A DNA stretch of 64,000 bases, from NCBI RefSeq assembly GCF_037975245.1, contig NC_092562.1:6859501-6923500 (forward strand), in the 5' to 3' direction. Below, piece after piece: positions 1 through 10,500 of this stretch. How positions within the stretch are numbered: position 1 is the stretch's first letter; the number at the start of each line of letters is the position of its first letter. Below the pieces are notes generated by a model, which worked only from the letters and a program-made list of their open reading frames with translations, ran no database searches and was not told the DNA's origin. The DNA comes from Apostichopus japonicus (lineage: Eukaryota > Echinodermata > Holothuroidea > Aspidochirotida > Stichopodidae). Made by a program: the position numbers and the translations under genes.

Positions 1-991
1 ACAGCCATGGGTGTTGACGGGTACTACGACAAACTCCCAAACGTTCGTACCTTTCTTCCAAAACTCATATGTACCTCAGTCTATGTCAAATAATACTAAA
101 TTGCAAGTTTATCATTTTCTCTCATTGCACATTCTCAAACCTATTCATGCCACACTTTTAAAATTCATGCACAGGTGAACAATTGTAACTTTATAGTACT
201 GGTCACTCGTGTTTACAAATATATTGCAGAAGATATCGACAATGGTTAAGAGTTAATTATGACTTCAGTGATGAGGTAAAGCATTGTACTCTTGTTAGAA
301 ACTTTCTATATGAGAGAGTGAGAAAGAGAACGGGAGAAAGAGAGGTGGGGTTGTACCCTCCCCACCTTTCAAATCTTATGCACCCCATTGGAGTTACGAG
401 TTGTCCATATAATGTAATGTGTTATAACAATGATATTAATAACATATTTGTTTCTAGATTGAAGCCAAACACACCTTTATCATCCGAAACCCTCACCGAG
501 TGGTGTTTTCGGCTCGGCGGTTACTGATGCATCTATATGAACACAAAGGAGACCCGGATGACTTCAACTTGAGCGGCGACCATCCGTTCATGGCCTGGGA
601 GAAGTTATCACCAGACCCGCTCTTCAAACTCTGGAACTACGTCCGTGAAAATATCGATCCAAATCCCATAGTGATCGATGCAGATGACCTTCAAAATTAT
701 CCAGAAGAAACCCTGAGAAAATATTGTGAAGCGGTCGGGATTCCCTTTAAGAAGAAGTACACTAACTGGCCAAAGAGTGACGAATCTTTAAAATACTTCC
801 ACGGGGCACTGGAGCAGATGGTATGGGGTAAGAATGAGGGCGTCTACGATGCGGCCTTCTTATCGTCCTGTATCTTACCACTAACGAAACCACTGCCGGA
901 TAAAGTACCAGAGAAGTGTGAGGGCTACGCAGCAGAGTTCCGTGAGGGATACAAGATAATGTACGAAACGAGGCTAAAACCCACTGAATGA
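1..991 (+). CDS. Sulfotransferase-like P-loop protein, 3' end (partial, two exons 1..42 and 458..991)
   Basis: The 3' end of a gene whose start lies outside the window. The last exon follows a polypyrimidine-AG acceptor (tttgtttctag) and starts at 458 with IEAKHTFIIRNPHRVVFSAR. The HTFIIRNPxRVV core is typical of sulfotransferase-fold proteins annotated as sulfotransferase family or branched-chain aminotransferase-like. It continues through VIDADDLQNYPEETLRKYC, the usual DL..P...L...C segment, and ends at TGA 989-991. Bases 1-42 read TAMGVDGYYDKLPN in phase 0, which fits just upstream of the HTFIIR exon in this family. The donor AAC|GTTCGT is weak, so that joint is less sure. The PAPS-binding P-loop would lie upstream and is not seen, so catalytic competence cannot be judged. 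Family assignment is from recognised motifs; substrate is unknown. Confidence 0.68.
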
Positions 992-1071
992 GGCGACCCT
1001 GTGACGAAAACAATAGCGAACTACGGACCAGAGATGCATCCTTGTCATCATGATCACAATATCGATGAAAT

Positions 1072-1077
1072 ATTAAA
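1072..1077 (+). terminator. Possible poly(A) signal (ATTAAA) of the sulfotransferase-like gene
   Basis: ATTAAA lies about 80 nt after the stop codon at 991 and is the first reasonable cleavage signal downstream. No downstream GU-rich element is obvious, and this hexamer is common by chance in AT-rich DNA. Confidence 0.25.
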
Positions 1078-1796
1078 CAATTGTTTTACCCAATCACTTT
1101 GTTGTATATAATATACGCATAAAGCGTACTTAGTGAGATGTCGATTTAATTCGACATACACCGATTTCTTCAGCCAGAACCCAAGAATCTGAATTAGCCA
1201 ATGAGAACACCAGAAACTGTCATTTATCGGGAAAAGCGTCTGATGTCGATTTATCTTACACATATGAACTTTTTGTCCAATGACAGCACGAAAAACTGAC
1301 ATTTGCCAAATTAATTAAAACATACGTCGATTTTAGAACCTATGGCAACAATCTCGTCTAATTTCATATTATGTTAGTGTTTAATTCGTCCTTTGTTGAA
1401 AAATGTTGGATTGTGACAGGGACAGGTGGCAGAGTGGCTCACCCTATCGACAAGATAGGTGGTTTGAAATCCTTCATCAGAAGGTAATAATGTATGCATT
1501 TTCTTTCTTTCTATTTTCTTTGCTGCAATGATTTCCCCTAAGAAAAAAAATATTCACAGATATGCTTAAGTGCTCATAAATATATCATTCGTTGAATTGG
1601 ACTTCTTTTAGTAATGTAACGAATGTATTTTCACTGAAACAGACGACGAAAACTATCTCAAAGTTTATATATTAAGAGACATGCTGTTATTTCTGTATTC
1701 TGCATGGGCGACGGGAAAGAGTAACATTGAAAGGTAAAATACAGCTATTTACGTAAAGCAACAACTTATTCAAATAATTATCTTAAAGAATTAAAT
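1078..1796. other. Intergenic DNA with a tRNA-like A/B box remnant
   Basis: No gene is visible. At 1427-1437 TGGCAGAGTGG matches a pol III A box, and at 1463-1474 GGTTTGAAATCC is a B box with one C to T change. Spacing is tRNA-like, but no full acceptor stem folds, so this is a SINE head or tRNA pseudogene rather than a tRNA. Confidence 0.4.
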
Positions 1797-1801
1797 ATAC
1801 T

Positions 1802-2008
1802 ACATATACTGGAGGGATACCGCGGTAGATAAAACAAACTATATATACTGGAGGGATACCGCGGTAGATAAAACAAACTATATATACTGGAGGGATACCG
1901 CGGTAGATAAAAAAAACTATATATACTGGAGAGATACCGCGGTAGATAAAACAAACTATATATACTGGAGGGATACCGCCGTAGATAAAAAAAAACTATA
2001 TATACTGT
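1802..2008. repeat. 39-bp minisatellite, five copies plus a partial
   Basis: The phrase ACTGGAGGGATACCGCGG recurs with a constant 39-base step (GG at 1811, 1850, 1889, 1928, 1967). Each copy except the last holds the perfect 10-bp palindrome TACCGCGGTA. In the last copy it becomes TACCGCCGTA. Copies differ by only one or two bases, so the expansion is recent. A partial copy ends near 2008. Confidence 0.92.
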
Positions 2009-2208
2009 TATTGAAAGTATAGAAAATAAAGATATAAAATATGAACGACTTGCGATGGTTCCTATTTATGTTTGTTTATATGTTAACGGTCAGTGGCGTA
2101 GCCGGGGGGGGGGCAATTATGTGGTCAGAAGTTATCGGGCACGGCGCAAAAAGTTACATGCACGTCAAGTCGTTTACCTTGGTAAGATTTAAATTTGTAC
2201 TACACACA

Positions 2209-2577
2209 CAGGGGCGTCGGAAGCTATTTGGGATTGGTACGGCAGAACAGTGTGGCCATCTATCATAACTATCGGGGGACGTTTGGTAGGTCAAACTACG
2301 CTACGCGCCACCATGGTCGGCGCGTAGCGTAATGGAGAAAATTTGGAAAAAATGCCTCCCAGATTGCAGGAAATTGCACTTCCCGAGCTTGAAAACAAGA
2401 CCCCTGCCATGCCAGAGTAGTCACATTAAGCCTACTTGCCGTCATTATTATTGAAAATTATTGAAAAATATAGGCTACCTACCAGATTATTTTTTGCCAT
2501 TTTTTTTTCTTAGTCCTACTTTTTTTTCTTCTTTTTTTGCGCCGTGAATATTGGTTCGGCGAACTCCGACGCCCCTG
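2209..2577. mobile_element. hAT-like MITE (13-bp TIRs), copy 1
   Basis: The terminal inverted repeats are perfect: CAGGGGCGTCGGA at 2209-2221 and its reverse complement at 2565-2577. The interior (CGCGCCACCATGGTCGGCGCG, then AGATTGCAGGAAATTGCACT) matches the interiors of the elements at 44866, 45188 and 46900. There is no coding capacity. The flanks are acacaca-rich and give no clean 8-bp target duplication. An orphan CAGTGGCGTAGCC at 2091 may be an end of another, broken element. Confidence 0.65.
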
Positions 2578-2828
2578 ACACAGGTAGTTAAAATGATGGA
2601 AATGATAGTACCATGTTGCATTTAACGCCCCTTATAGAGACACAAATTTCTCAAAAGAGCGGGGAAGCCACTCCCCTTAGACCCTGCCTAGAACGAATAC
2701 GAGCAGAATAATTTCTAATTCCCCCCCCCCCCACCCGAAAAAATCCAAATAGAGACAGAAGGAAGAGCAAGGGCGCAACCGCTGATACTTTTATGTGGCT
2801 TTAACCGACAGAAAAACCATAGTGCAAA

Positions 2829-3425
2829 AATGCATTGTGGTTTCGATGATGTAACATGGGCAGTTTTCTTCATGAATCTGACGTAATGTATAGTGAGGGT
2901 GTACATATTTACAAGGGTTTCATGATTTGACCTCTGATGACCCCAAATGACTTTTGATCTCCACCAAAAACAATAGGCTTCTCAATGTGGTACTTCTAAC
3001 ACACTAAATACGAGGTCGGCCCAAGCTTCCAGTATTGAGATATCGTGATTACAAGGTTTTCACAATTTGACCCCTGGTGACCCCAAATGACTTTTGCCCT
3101 CCACCAAAAACAATAGACTTTTTTATACTCAGTGTGGTACTTTTACACACTCAATATGAAGTCTGCCCATGCTTCCCATCTTGAAATATCATGTTCACAA
3201 GGTTTTCACAATTTCACCCCTGGTGACTCCAAATGACCTCCACCAAAACCAATAGGCTTCTTATACTCAATGTGATACTTCTACACACCAAATAATAAAT
3301 TGGTCTGACCTTCCCTTCTTGAGATATCTTGTTTACAAGTTGCGTATCACAAACGCGCTCACACACTAACACACACCTACGCCATCTTGAGTGCAAAGGT
3401 TACAATTATCATCGAAACCAAAAAG
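2829..3425. repeat. Dispersed repeat with ~140-bp internal units and TGGTTTCGATGAT ends
   Basis: The phrase TGACCCCAAATGAC, followed by CACCAAAAACAATAG and a GAGATATC/TTACAAGG box, recurs near 2930, 3066 and 3215. The block is bounded by TGGTTTCGATGAT (about 2838) and its inverse ATCATCGAAACCA (about 3410), so it behaves as a terminal-inverted-repeat unit. Related blocks lie at 36003 (inverted), 48520 and 57021. Confidence 0.7.
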
Positions 3426-3559
3426 GAGTGCTGAGCCCCTCCTCAAACTGTCAGATAGAATATTACAACCAGAAAGCCAGTGGGCTTATTGTGATTCCCT
3501 GCCAATTGAGATTATAATCCCAAGCTCTCATCATTGTTGATTAAAATGATCAGCAAGGT

Positions 3560-4850
3560 TCTTTCACCGGATGTGGACCTACCTACTAAATATGTTAACT
3601 TACCAAGTTTAAAGTTATATTTAGCAAAAATCAACTCAAGCCCTGTCCCCTAATAAATGTGCATAATATCACATTGAACATACATTATCATCACCTGCTA
3701 TCAACCAACCTTCACACAAAGTATGTTTCAATTCTGAAAATGTTTACATTTGACCCTGTGACCTCATTTATATTCTTGAGATGAGCACCAAAATCAATAG
3801 GGCTCTTCTACTCACTATGACGCATGTATGTACCAAGTATGACTTCAATCCAACTTGTCGTTGTTCAGCTACCATGTTTACAAGCTATTTTAGTGAAAAT
3901 AAACTTAAGCCCCGCCCCCTCATAAATATGCATATATCAACTTGAACATATATTACCATGTACCCGCTATCTACCAACACACTAATACCAAGTATGAATA
4001 AATTCTGAATTCGGTTGCAGAGTTATAAGCATTTAGAGATTTTCACGTTTGACCCTGTGACCTCATTAGTATTCATGAGATGAGCTCCAAAATCAATAGG
4101 GTTCATCTACTCACTATGGCACATATATGTATCAAGTATGACTTCAATCCAAGTTCTGGTTGTTCAGTTACCGTGTTTACAAGCTATTTTAGTGAAAATC
4201 AACTTAAGCCCTGCCCCCTAATGAATATGCATCATATCAACTTGAACATATGTTACCATGTACCCACTATCTACCAACACATTAATACCAAGTATGGATA
4301 AATTCTGACTTTGGTTGCAGAGTTATTAGCAATTGGAGATTTTCACGTTTGATCCCGTGGCCTCATTACTATTCATGAGATGAGCACCAAAATCAATATG
4401 GTTCATCTACTCACAATGACGCATCTATGTACCCAATATGACTTCAATCCAACTTGCCGTTGTTCAGTTATCGTGTTTACAAGCTATTTAAGTGAAAATC
4501 AACTTAAGCCCCGCCCCTAATAAATATGCATAATATCAACTTGAACATATATCACCATGTGCCTGCTATCTATAAACATATTAATACCAAGTATAAATAC
4601 ATTCTGACCTTGGTTGCGAAGTTATTAGCATTTTAAATTTTTTACGTTTGACCCCGTGACCTCATTATTATTCATGTGATGAGCACCAAAATCAATAGGG
4701 TTCTTCTACTCCGTATGGCGCATCTATGTACCAAGGATGACTTCAATGCTACTCTCCATTGCTGAGTTATCGTGTTTACGAGCCAATGGCGTCACATACA
4801 CACACACACACACACACACACGCAATCACCATCGCATAGATTCCTTTTGT
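3560..4850. repeat. Four-fold ~300-bp tandem repeat ending in a CA tract
   Basis: The phrase GAGATGAGCACCAAAATCAATA recurs near 3778, 4077, 4377 and 4677, giving a 300-base period. Each unit carries ACCAAGTATGACTTCAATCCA, ACTTAAGCCCCGCCCC and TTTGACCCTGTGACCTCATT. The array ends in (CA)n at 4796-4821 and a tail (CACCATCGCATAGATTCC) like the one after 49634, so it belongs to the same dispersed family. Confidence 0.8.
4796..4821. repeat. (CA)n microsatellite
   Basis: An almost pure CA dinucleotide tract at the downstream edge of the 300-bp tandem block. Confidence 0.9.
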
Positions 4851-5436
4851 CCTCTTGAATGCCTCCTGTTGCCTCACTGAAGCACCCTTGCCATCTTCTT
4901 GAAAAACTTCACTGCCTCTTTGAATACCTCTGGGAAGGGAAGGAGGTGAAGTGTAGAAAGCACAGGGGTGGGACAGTATAAAAAGAGGGATATGGAAGTG
5001 ACCTACCCCCCCTCACAACCCACACTTCCAGTATTGTACATGTGCATTGAAACTGTTATTTTGCCACTTTTGTTGACTTCCCTTCATCGAACAGGCCACT
5101 GCTCAACAATGGTCAATGGAGCTGCAGCTGTGTGGAATATAATACAACTGTGCTCCTATCTTCTCAGTAGTTATCAAAACTGAATGGTATTCCTGTCTTT
5201 CACCATCAGCATTGCAGCCATGTGTTATTATCACATCACAGTATCCAGAATGAAGGTGAAGCATCATAGGACTAGGAAAGGGGGTAGGGGATAGTGGGTA
5301 GGGGATAGTGGGTAGGGGATAGTGGGTAGTGGATGGGGGTTGGACGTATGGAGGAAAGAGGGGCATTTACTTGAATATTCACTACATAGACATGAAAGAA
5401 GTAAAAACATATTATTTAAATGCTTGATCTGTAATA
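4850..5436. other. Intergenic stretch with a G-rich 14-bp tandem repeat
   Basis: No gene is seen. At 5277-5338 the strand repeats GGGGATAGTGGGTA about four times, giving many closely spaced G3/G4 runs with potential to form a G-quadruplex. This lies just beyond the predicted 3' end of the lipid-transfer-protein gene. Confidence 0.6.
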
Positions 5437-5438
5437 CT

Positions 5439-5444
5439 TTTATT
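5439..5444 (-). terminator. Probable poly(A) signal (AATAAA) of the lipid transfer protein gene
   Basis: Reads AATAAA on the minus strand, 393 bases beyond the stop codon at 5837-5839. It is the first canonical hexamer I see downstream of the stop, implying a 3' UTR of roughly 400 nt. Confidence 0.55.
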
Positions 5445-5836
5445 GGTATTGTTTACAAGAATGTTGTAAAAGAAAATTATTTTTGCTAATATTATTCAAA
5501 AGATTGCATATGGTGAGATGTATTTTTAAGTACATATGTGTGGGCAAACTCTAACATAAGATAAACTAAGTTATGAATGGAATGATTTGTTGTTGCTTTT
5601 TTATGAGCTTTACATTAAAGCTTTGTTAAGTCCTCATCATCTACCGCAGGTAGGGCTAATCAGCCTTTTCAGGACTCCATACATTTGCTTCCTTCTCACA
5701 AAGTCTATAAATTACAATTTACTTCACTGGATTTTACTTCAGAGTAAAAATTTGTACATTTTGTTTTTCCTTCAAATAAAAATATAGTTTGTAGTCCTTG
5801 TCATCTGGGGTTGTAAAGTGGTGTTGGTGTAGCATT

Positions 5837-7543
5837 TTATATCTGTGCACATAGTGAGCTGGGGCGGCCGTAGTAGTCCCTCACACTCTTGCATACAACA
5901 GTTTTCTCTGCATAAGACACAAGCTGTGTTCTAAAAAGTTTCTTCATGATCAGCTTAAGATCTGTAGTTGTTGTCTCCTCCTTTACATATGCAATATGCA
6001 TCATGGCTCCTAATGAAAAGAGAGAAAAGAGCTAACAGTTACCATGCTGTAAATAACTTCGGTTGCATCTATAACTCTTCCAAGGCCACAATTGTGCCAA
6101 GATAAATTGCAGCTAAAATGCTAAAATCACGATTTTGAAGAAAAAGTTAAGTTAAAACATCAGACAGTAGTACAATTGGATCACAAGAATAAAGTGCACA
6201 AACTATGACTGATAAATATAAGCTAAAACCTTTGTCACAAACCTGGAATGCCAAGTGATTCATTGTGAAAAAAAAAAGATCCAATAATTTACTCTTACAA
6301 GTAAAAGTGCAACACAGTCTGAAATAGTTTGTATTGACAATATCATGTGATGTTAGACATTTTATTCGAAATGGCCACTAATATTACCACTTTATTACCT
6401 GAAATGCAATAGATGCTTGTTTTTCTTCCTTTGGCAAGGGTGTGAAAATGAATTTGGATGGTTTAAGAAAAGCTGACAACTTGATTGTTTTTTTTGCATT
6501 TCTTGTTTTTAACTTGTAACAGTTTTGAGTTCAAGTAACTGTACACTGTTTTCAATACATCGGTTGGCCACAGAAGTTCACATGCAGACCCTGAATTAAA
6601 AGAGTATAAAATTAAAATCTTTAGTACTAACCATCTGTTGCTGTTGCAAGTTTAGCATAAGTTCCCTTTGGTGTGTCAAGAACCTCTGTGATACTTTCAG
6701 CACTGCTTCGCTTGTTGAACAATACACTGCCATCATAGTTGACACCGATGATGGGAACTTTGCCGATGGTCTTCTCAAGTCGGTTGTAGTTTGAGATGAC
6801 ATTAAAGGTGATTCCATTGTTTGACAAGGTGTTTACAGCTTCATCACGTTCTGTTTCCAAGTACTGGAGAAAGACAAAACATATTTGAACCATTGTTATG
6901 CTTGCTTGATGTGGCATAGGTATACAGAAACACCACCACAAAGGAAACAAAAATATATTTCCATTGATGAAAATGAGACTAAACAATCAGTAGAGAGTAC
7001 CTTCTAATTGGAATTTTTCCACCAATAATCTCTCAAACAGGATAAGACACTGCTACAGAATTTCATTTTGACATTGAGGAATTGTCCCAAATTGTAAGCA
7101 AGTACCAACCTCTTTGTTGTTATCAGCATCAATCAGAATGAAGATCTTTCCAGCTGATGGTCGCAGGGCCAGCTGTGAAGCATACTTAATGGCCTTGAGG
7201 GCATCACCCTTCCTTGGAGAGCATGGACACGACTCTTCATTCCCACAGAATTCGAGACTCTCTACAGCGTTGCCAAAGTTATCATTGGTGAAGGATTCCA
7301 TCTCGTGGCTGTGGAGGTGAGGAGCGCAGTGATCATAGTCCCGACCGCCAAAGGCAACCATGGCAAAGTTAGAATCAGGATAGTTGCTGCGGATGCTGAT
7401 GTAAAGGTTCTTGAGGTTCATTTTGAGGTCTTCTTCTGAAATACCATTGGTCATGCTTGCGCTCTCAGAGATGACAAAGACAATATCAGCTGTTGTGACT
7501 GGTGGCCTGGAATATGTGCATGGCTCTGTTCTGACTGGGTCAG
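5837..7543 (-). CDS. Exons 28-30: C-terminal von Willebrand factor A domain
   Basis: Residues about 4643-4921. Exon 28 gives a short Cys/Pro linker (VRTEPCTYSRPP), then the vWA core strand ADIVFVISESASM, followed by FAMVAFGGRDYDHC, GDALKAIKYASQLALRPSAG and KIFILIDADNN. Exon 29 adds ERDEAVNTLSNNGITFNVIS and the last strands. Exon 30 is a 57-residue tail ending SSLCAQI. The Rossmann-type alternation fits vWA, but the MIDAS is degenerate: the first Asp of DxSxS is Ser (SESAS) and the Thr loop reads PRKGDAL. Metal-dependent ligand binding is therefore doubtful, and a scaffold or protein-contact role is more likely. Confidence 0.85.
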
Positions 7544-10500
7544 CTGTAAATCAAAGAGGAATTCAAATAAGAACATCAACTGAAATAAAGATCATATATG
7601 CAACTTGATGCAAACACAGTCTTTTGACTTAGTTTAAAGGTGATTGACTAGCTAAAAAGAATTCAATTAACTTCACTGAGCAACAGTTAATCTCACCTGA
7701 AACAATCTCCAATGTTCAAACAAAAACTATCAGTCGAAACATTTCTTTGCATTTAACAACCTAATTGACACTAAGGTTTTAGATAAGCAATGAAGCATCC
7801 AAATGTCACATTCAATTAACCAGGCAAAGAGTCCAAGCATAACTTGTGAATACAATCCTTCCAATATCATATATAAACTTATTGGCATTGCTAGATTGCA
7901 ATACAAGGGGAAAAGTAATCAGCTCCCACATGCCATCACCATCTACACTTCCAGATTCTATCCTGCTGCTTGATAGTTTATATATCTTAAGTAATGTAAT
8001 CTTTACCCTGAATCATACAGTTGAAAAATCAACAAAGTTAGCATCAATTCACATGAACTGACCCAGCTCTGAATGACTACATGGTTATTTTATGACAGTT
8101 TCAGACGAGCTGAACACTCACCACATCCTGGAATGTCAACGAAAACTCCCTCAACACGGGCAAGGTTGATGTATGGGTTGACCATTTCAACAGTGGGTCT
8201 GCACTTCTCAGCATTGTTTCTGCAGGCTTCAAGGAAAGGCTCTGGGTTGATGATGTCAAAGATAGGGGTGAGGTAGGACAACTCCTGGTTAAATGCAGCT
8301 TCACACTCAGCCTTGAGACTGTTCTGGTCAGCAGTGTAACAGGATAGATCTGGAACTGCAGCATCTTCTGGCAGAGCAATCTGGCATTCTGCCAATCCAG
8401 AGACCTCATAGCTGTTAGCAAAGTCTACCAAACTTGGAGTGACAGTGCCATCTGGCTTGATGAATTCGTTGAAATGTTCTGTGTCCAGGTTACCAAGGAG
8501 ACCCTGTGTCTTACTGTAGTACCATCCACTGAGCCTGTATATGCACATGAAATTATCTTCATTGCATTTCAGTTCAATGCCGTAGGTAGTAGTGACATTG
8601 ATCCATGGACCATCACGTGTGACAATGACATCTCTGCTTGGTGTCACAAATGGTGGTGACTGAGGCTCTGGGTTACCATTGATGAAGAAAAGTCCCTTGT
8701 CGTCTACTGTAACTGTGCATGTCTTCAGAACCAGGGTAGTGCTCAACTCCTTGACGAGGAGAGTGAAGTTTCCATCAACAAAGTCACGTGCCAGTACATA
8801 GGTGCAAGCACTGTCTTCATAGGATGGAAATTCATAAACATGACCATCGAAGGTCATTACATGGCCAGTTCCAAAGATCATTCCAGTGTCTGAGAAGAAA
8901 GGCAACATAAAGATTAGTGATCTTTCTGTTATTCTGTTTGCAGTGTCTTCACAGTAGTATCATGATAGGTTTGTATCGGAACAAGAAAACTTTGATTTTC
9001 TAGAAACAGCTGCTAAACAATACATTTTATGGCATATTTTGCTTATGAATATTCATTGTGATGATGTCATTCATGATACGGTTACAAGCCTTCTGTTAAT
9101 AAGAATTACTTTTCTTCATTGATACCCAAGTTGTCACAATGATTACAGTTACTGCAAGCTTTATGTTTGTATTTTTCCATTAATATTCACCCCGACGATG
9201 TCATTTAGAACAATTATTAAGGATGCTTTGTTCATGTATATTCATCATGATGATGCCATTTAGAACAATTATTAAGGATGCTTTGTTCATGTATATTCAT
9301 CATGATGATGCCATTTAGAACAATTATTAAGGATGCTTTGTTCATGTATATTCATCATAATGATGTCATTTTTTAGTATGGTTACAGCAAGCCATTTAGC
9401 ATGGTTTTGAGTACTTACAGGTCCATGGTTTGACAAGAGGTGGCAGATCAGTTGGCAAATACAAGTCCCGGGTCAAATCTGCAACCTTCGCAAGTAATTG
9501 AGATACAGTCTCTGGAAATTCTTCCTGGTACTTCTTCAGTTGCTCTGTGATGTTGCCAGCAATCTCCTTAACTCTGGTGATGTATGTAGGGTAGTTAACC
9601 TTGATGTCTTCAATGGCACGAGTGACATTTGCTTTGAGTTCGGCCATGATGACGGGGTAATTTTCTTCAACATATTCCCTGGCTTCTTGGTAGGTCATAG
9701 TGACATTCTCCTTGAACTCTGTCCAGTTGAATTCAGCTCGCATCTCCTCAATTTGTTGCCTAGTCTCCTTGATCTTCTGTCTCAGTTCGGAGAGCTTTTC
9801 CTCAATCTTGGGACGATTCTCTTCAATTTGGCTGGTGATGTAGGTCATCAATTCCTCATAACGGTCTTTGATCAGCTCGGCCAGACGTTCAATCTGGTAT
9901 TTGCTGGGTAGGATAAGACGGGTTACAATTTCATCTTTGGTGATTACCAAAGCCTCAATCTGAGCATCAGTCAAGGTTGGCAGAGAACGGAAGCTGGTCC
10001 AGTTGAATGGATGGGAAAAGTTGACGGTCAAACTATTGCTATCAATGCTGAAGTGGACAAAACGGCTAACAAACTCTTGCACAAACACTTTGGTGGTGTT
10101 GCTGAGCTCAATGATGGTTTCTGCTCCTTTGACAGAGGTGTAGTTCCACAGTTGGAATGGTAGTGCCTCCACTTTGTAGTACCTGTACATCCAACCTGGA
10201 AAGGAAACACCAATCATGTTAGACATGAAGACTTGGTACAGCATCAAGAGTGAAGTCCCCCACCCACTCCTTCCTCTTCTTCTTAACTATTTTACCATGA
10301 TGGATGGATCAAATATGGTTTCAAATGAGCCAATGATGGCTTCTCAATCATTGGGTACACTGCACTATCAACCAATTAAGCAATTCCCTATTAAAGTGAA
10401 CAGAAAGAAGCACTCTAAGAATAAAGAGTATGTATGAGGAAGAAGATTAATAGGTAAGGTCAATATCTATGATAATCTTTCCTTCTGAAGAGGGGAACAT

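Noticed and set aside
762-1013. Minus-strand frame opposite the sulfotransferase-like exon
   Set aside because: Antisense shadow of the real plus-strand exon; no motif.
1427-1474. tRNA gene
   Set aside because: A and B boxes are present but the acceptor and T stems do not pair, and the B box carries a T in place of the conserved C.
3214-3517. Frames in the dispersed repeat near 3.2-3.5 kb
   Set aside because: They run through tandem repeat units and are not conserved between units.
9498-9911. Plus-strand frame opposite exon 26
   Set aside because: Shadow of the minus-strand helical exon; same for the plus-strand frames across exons 22 and 23 (for example 16159-16560 and 17077-17583).
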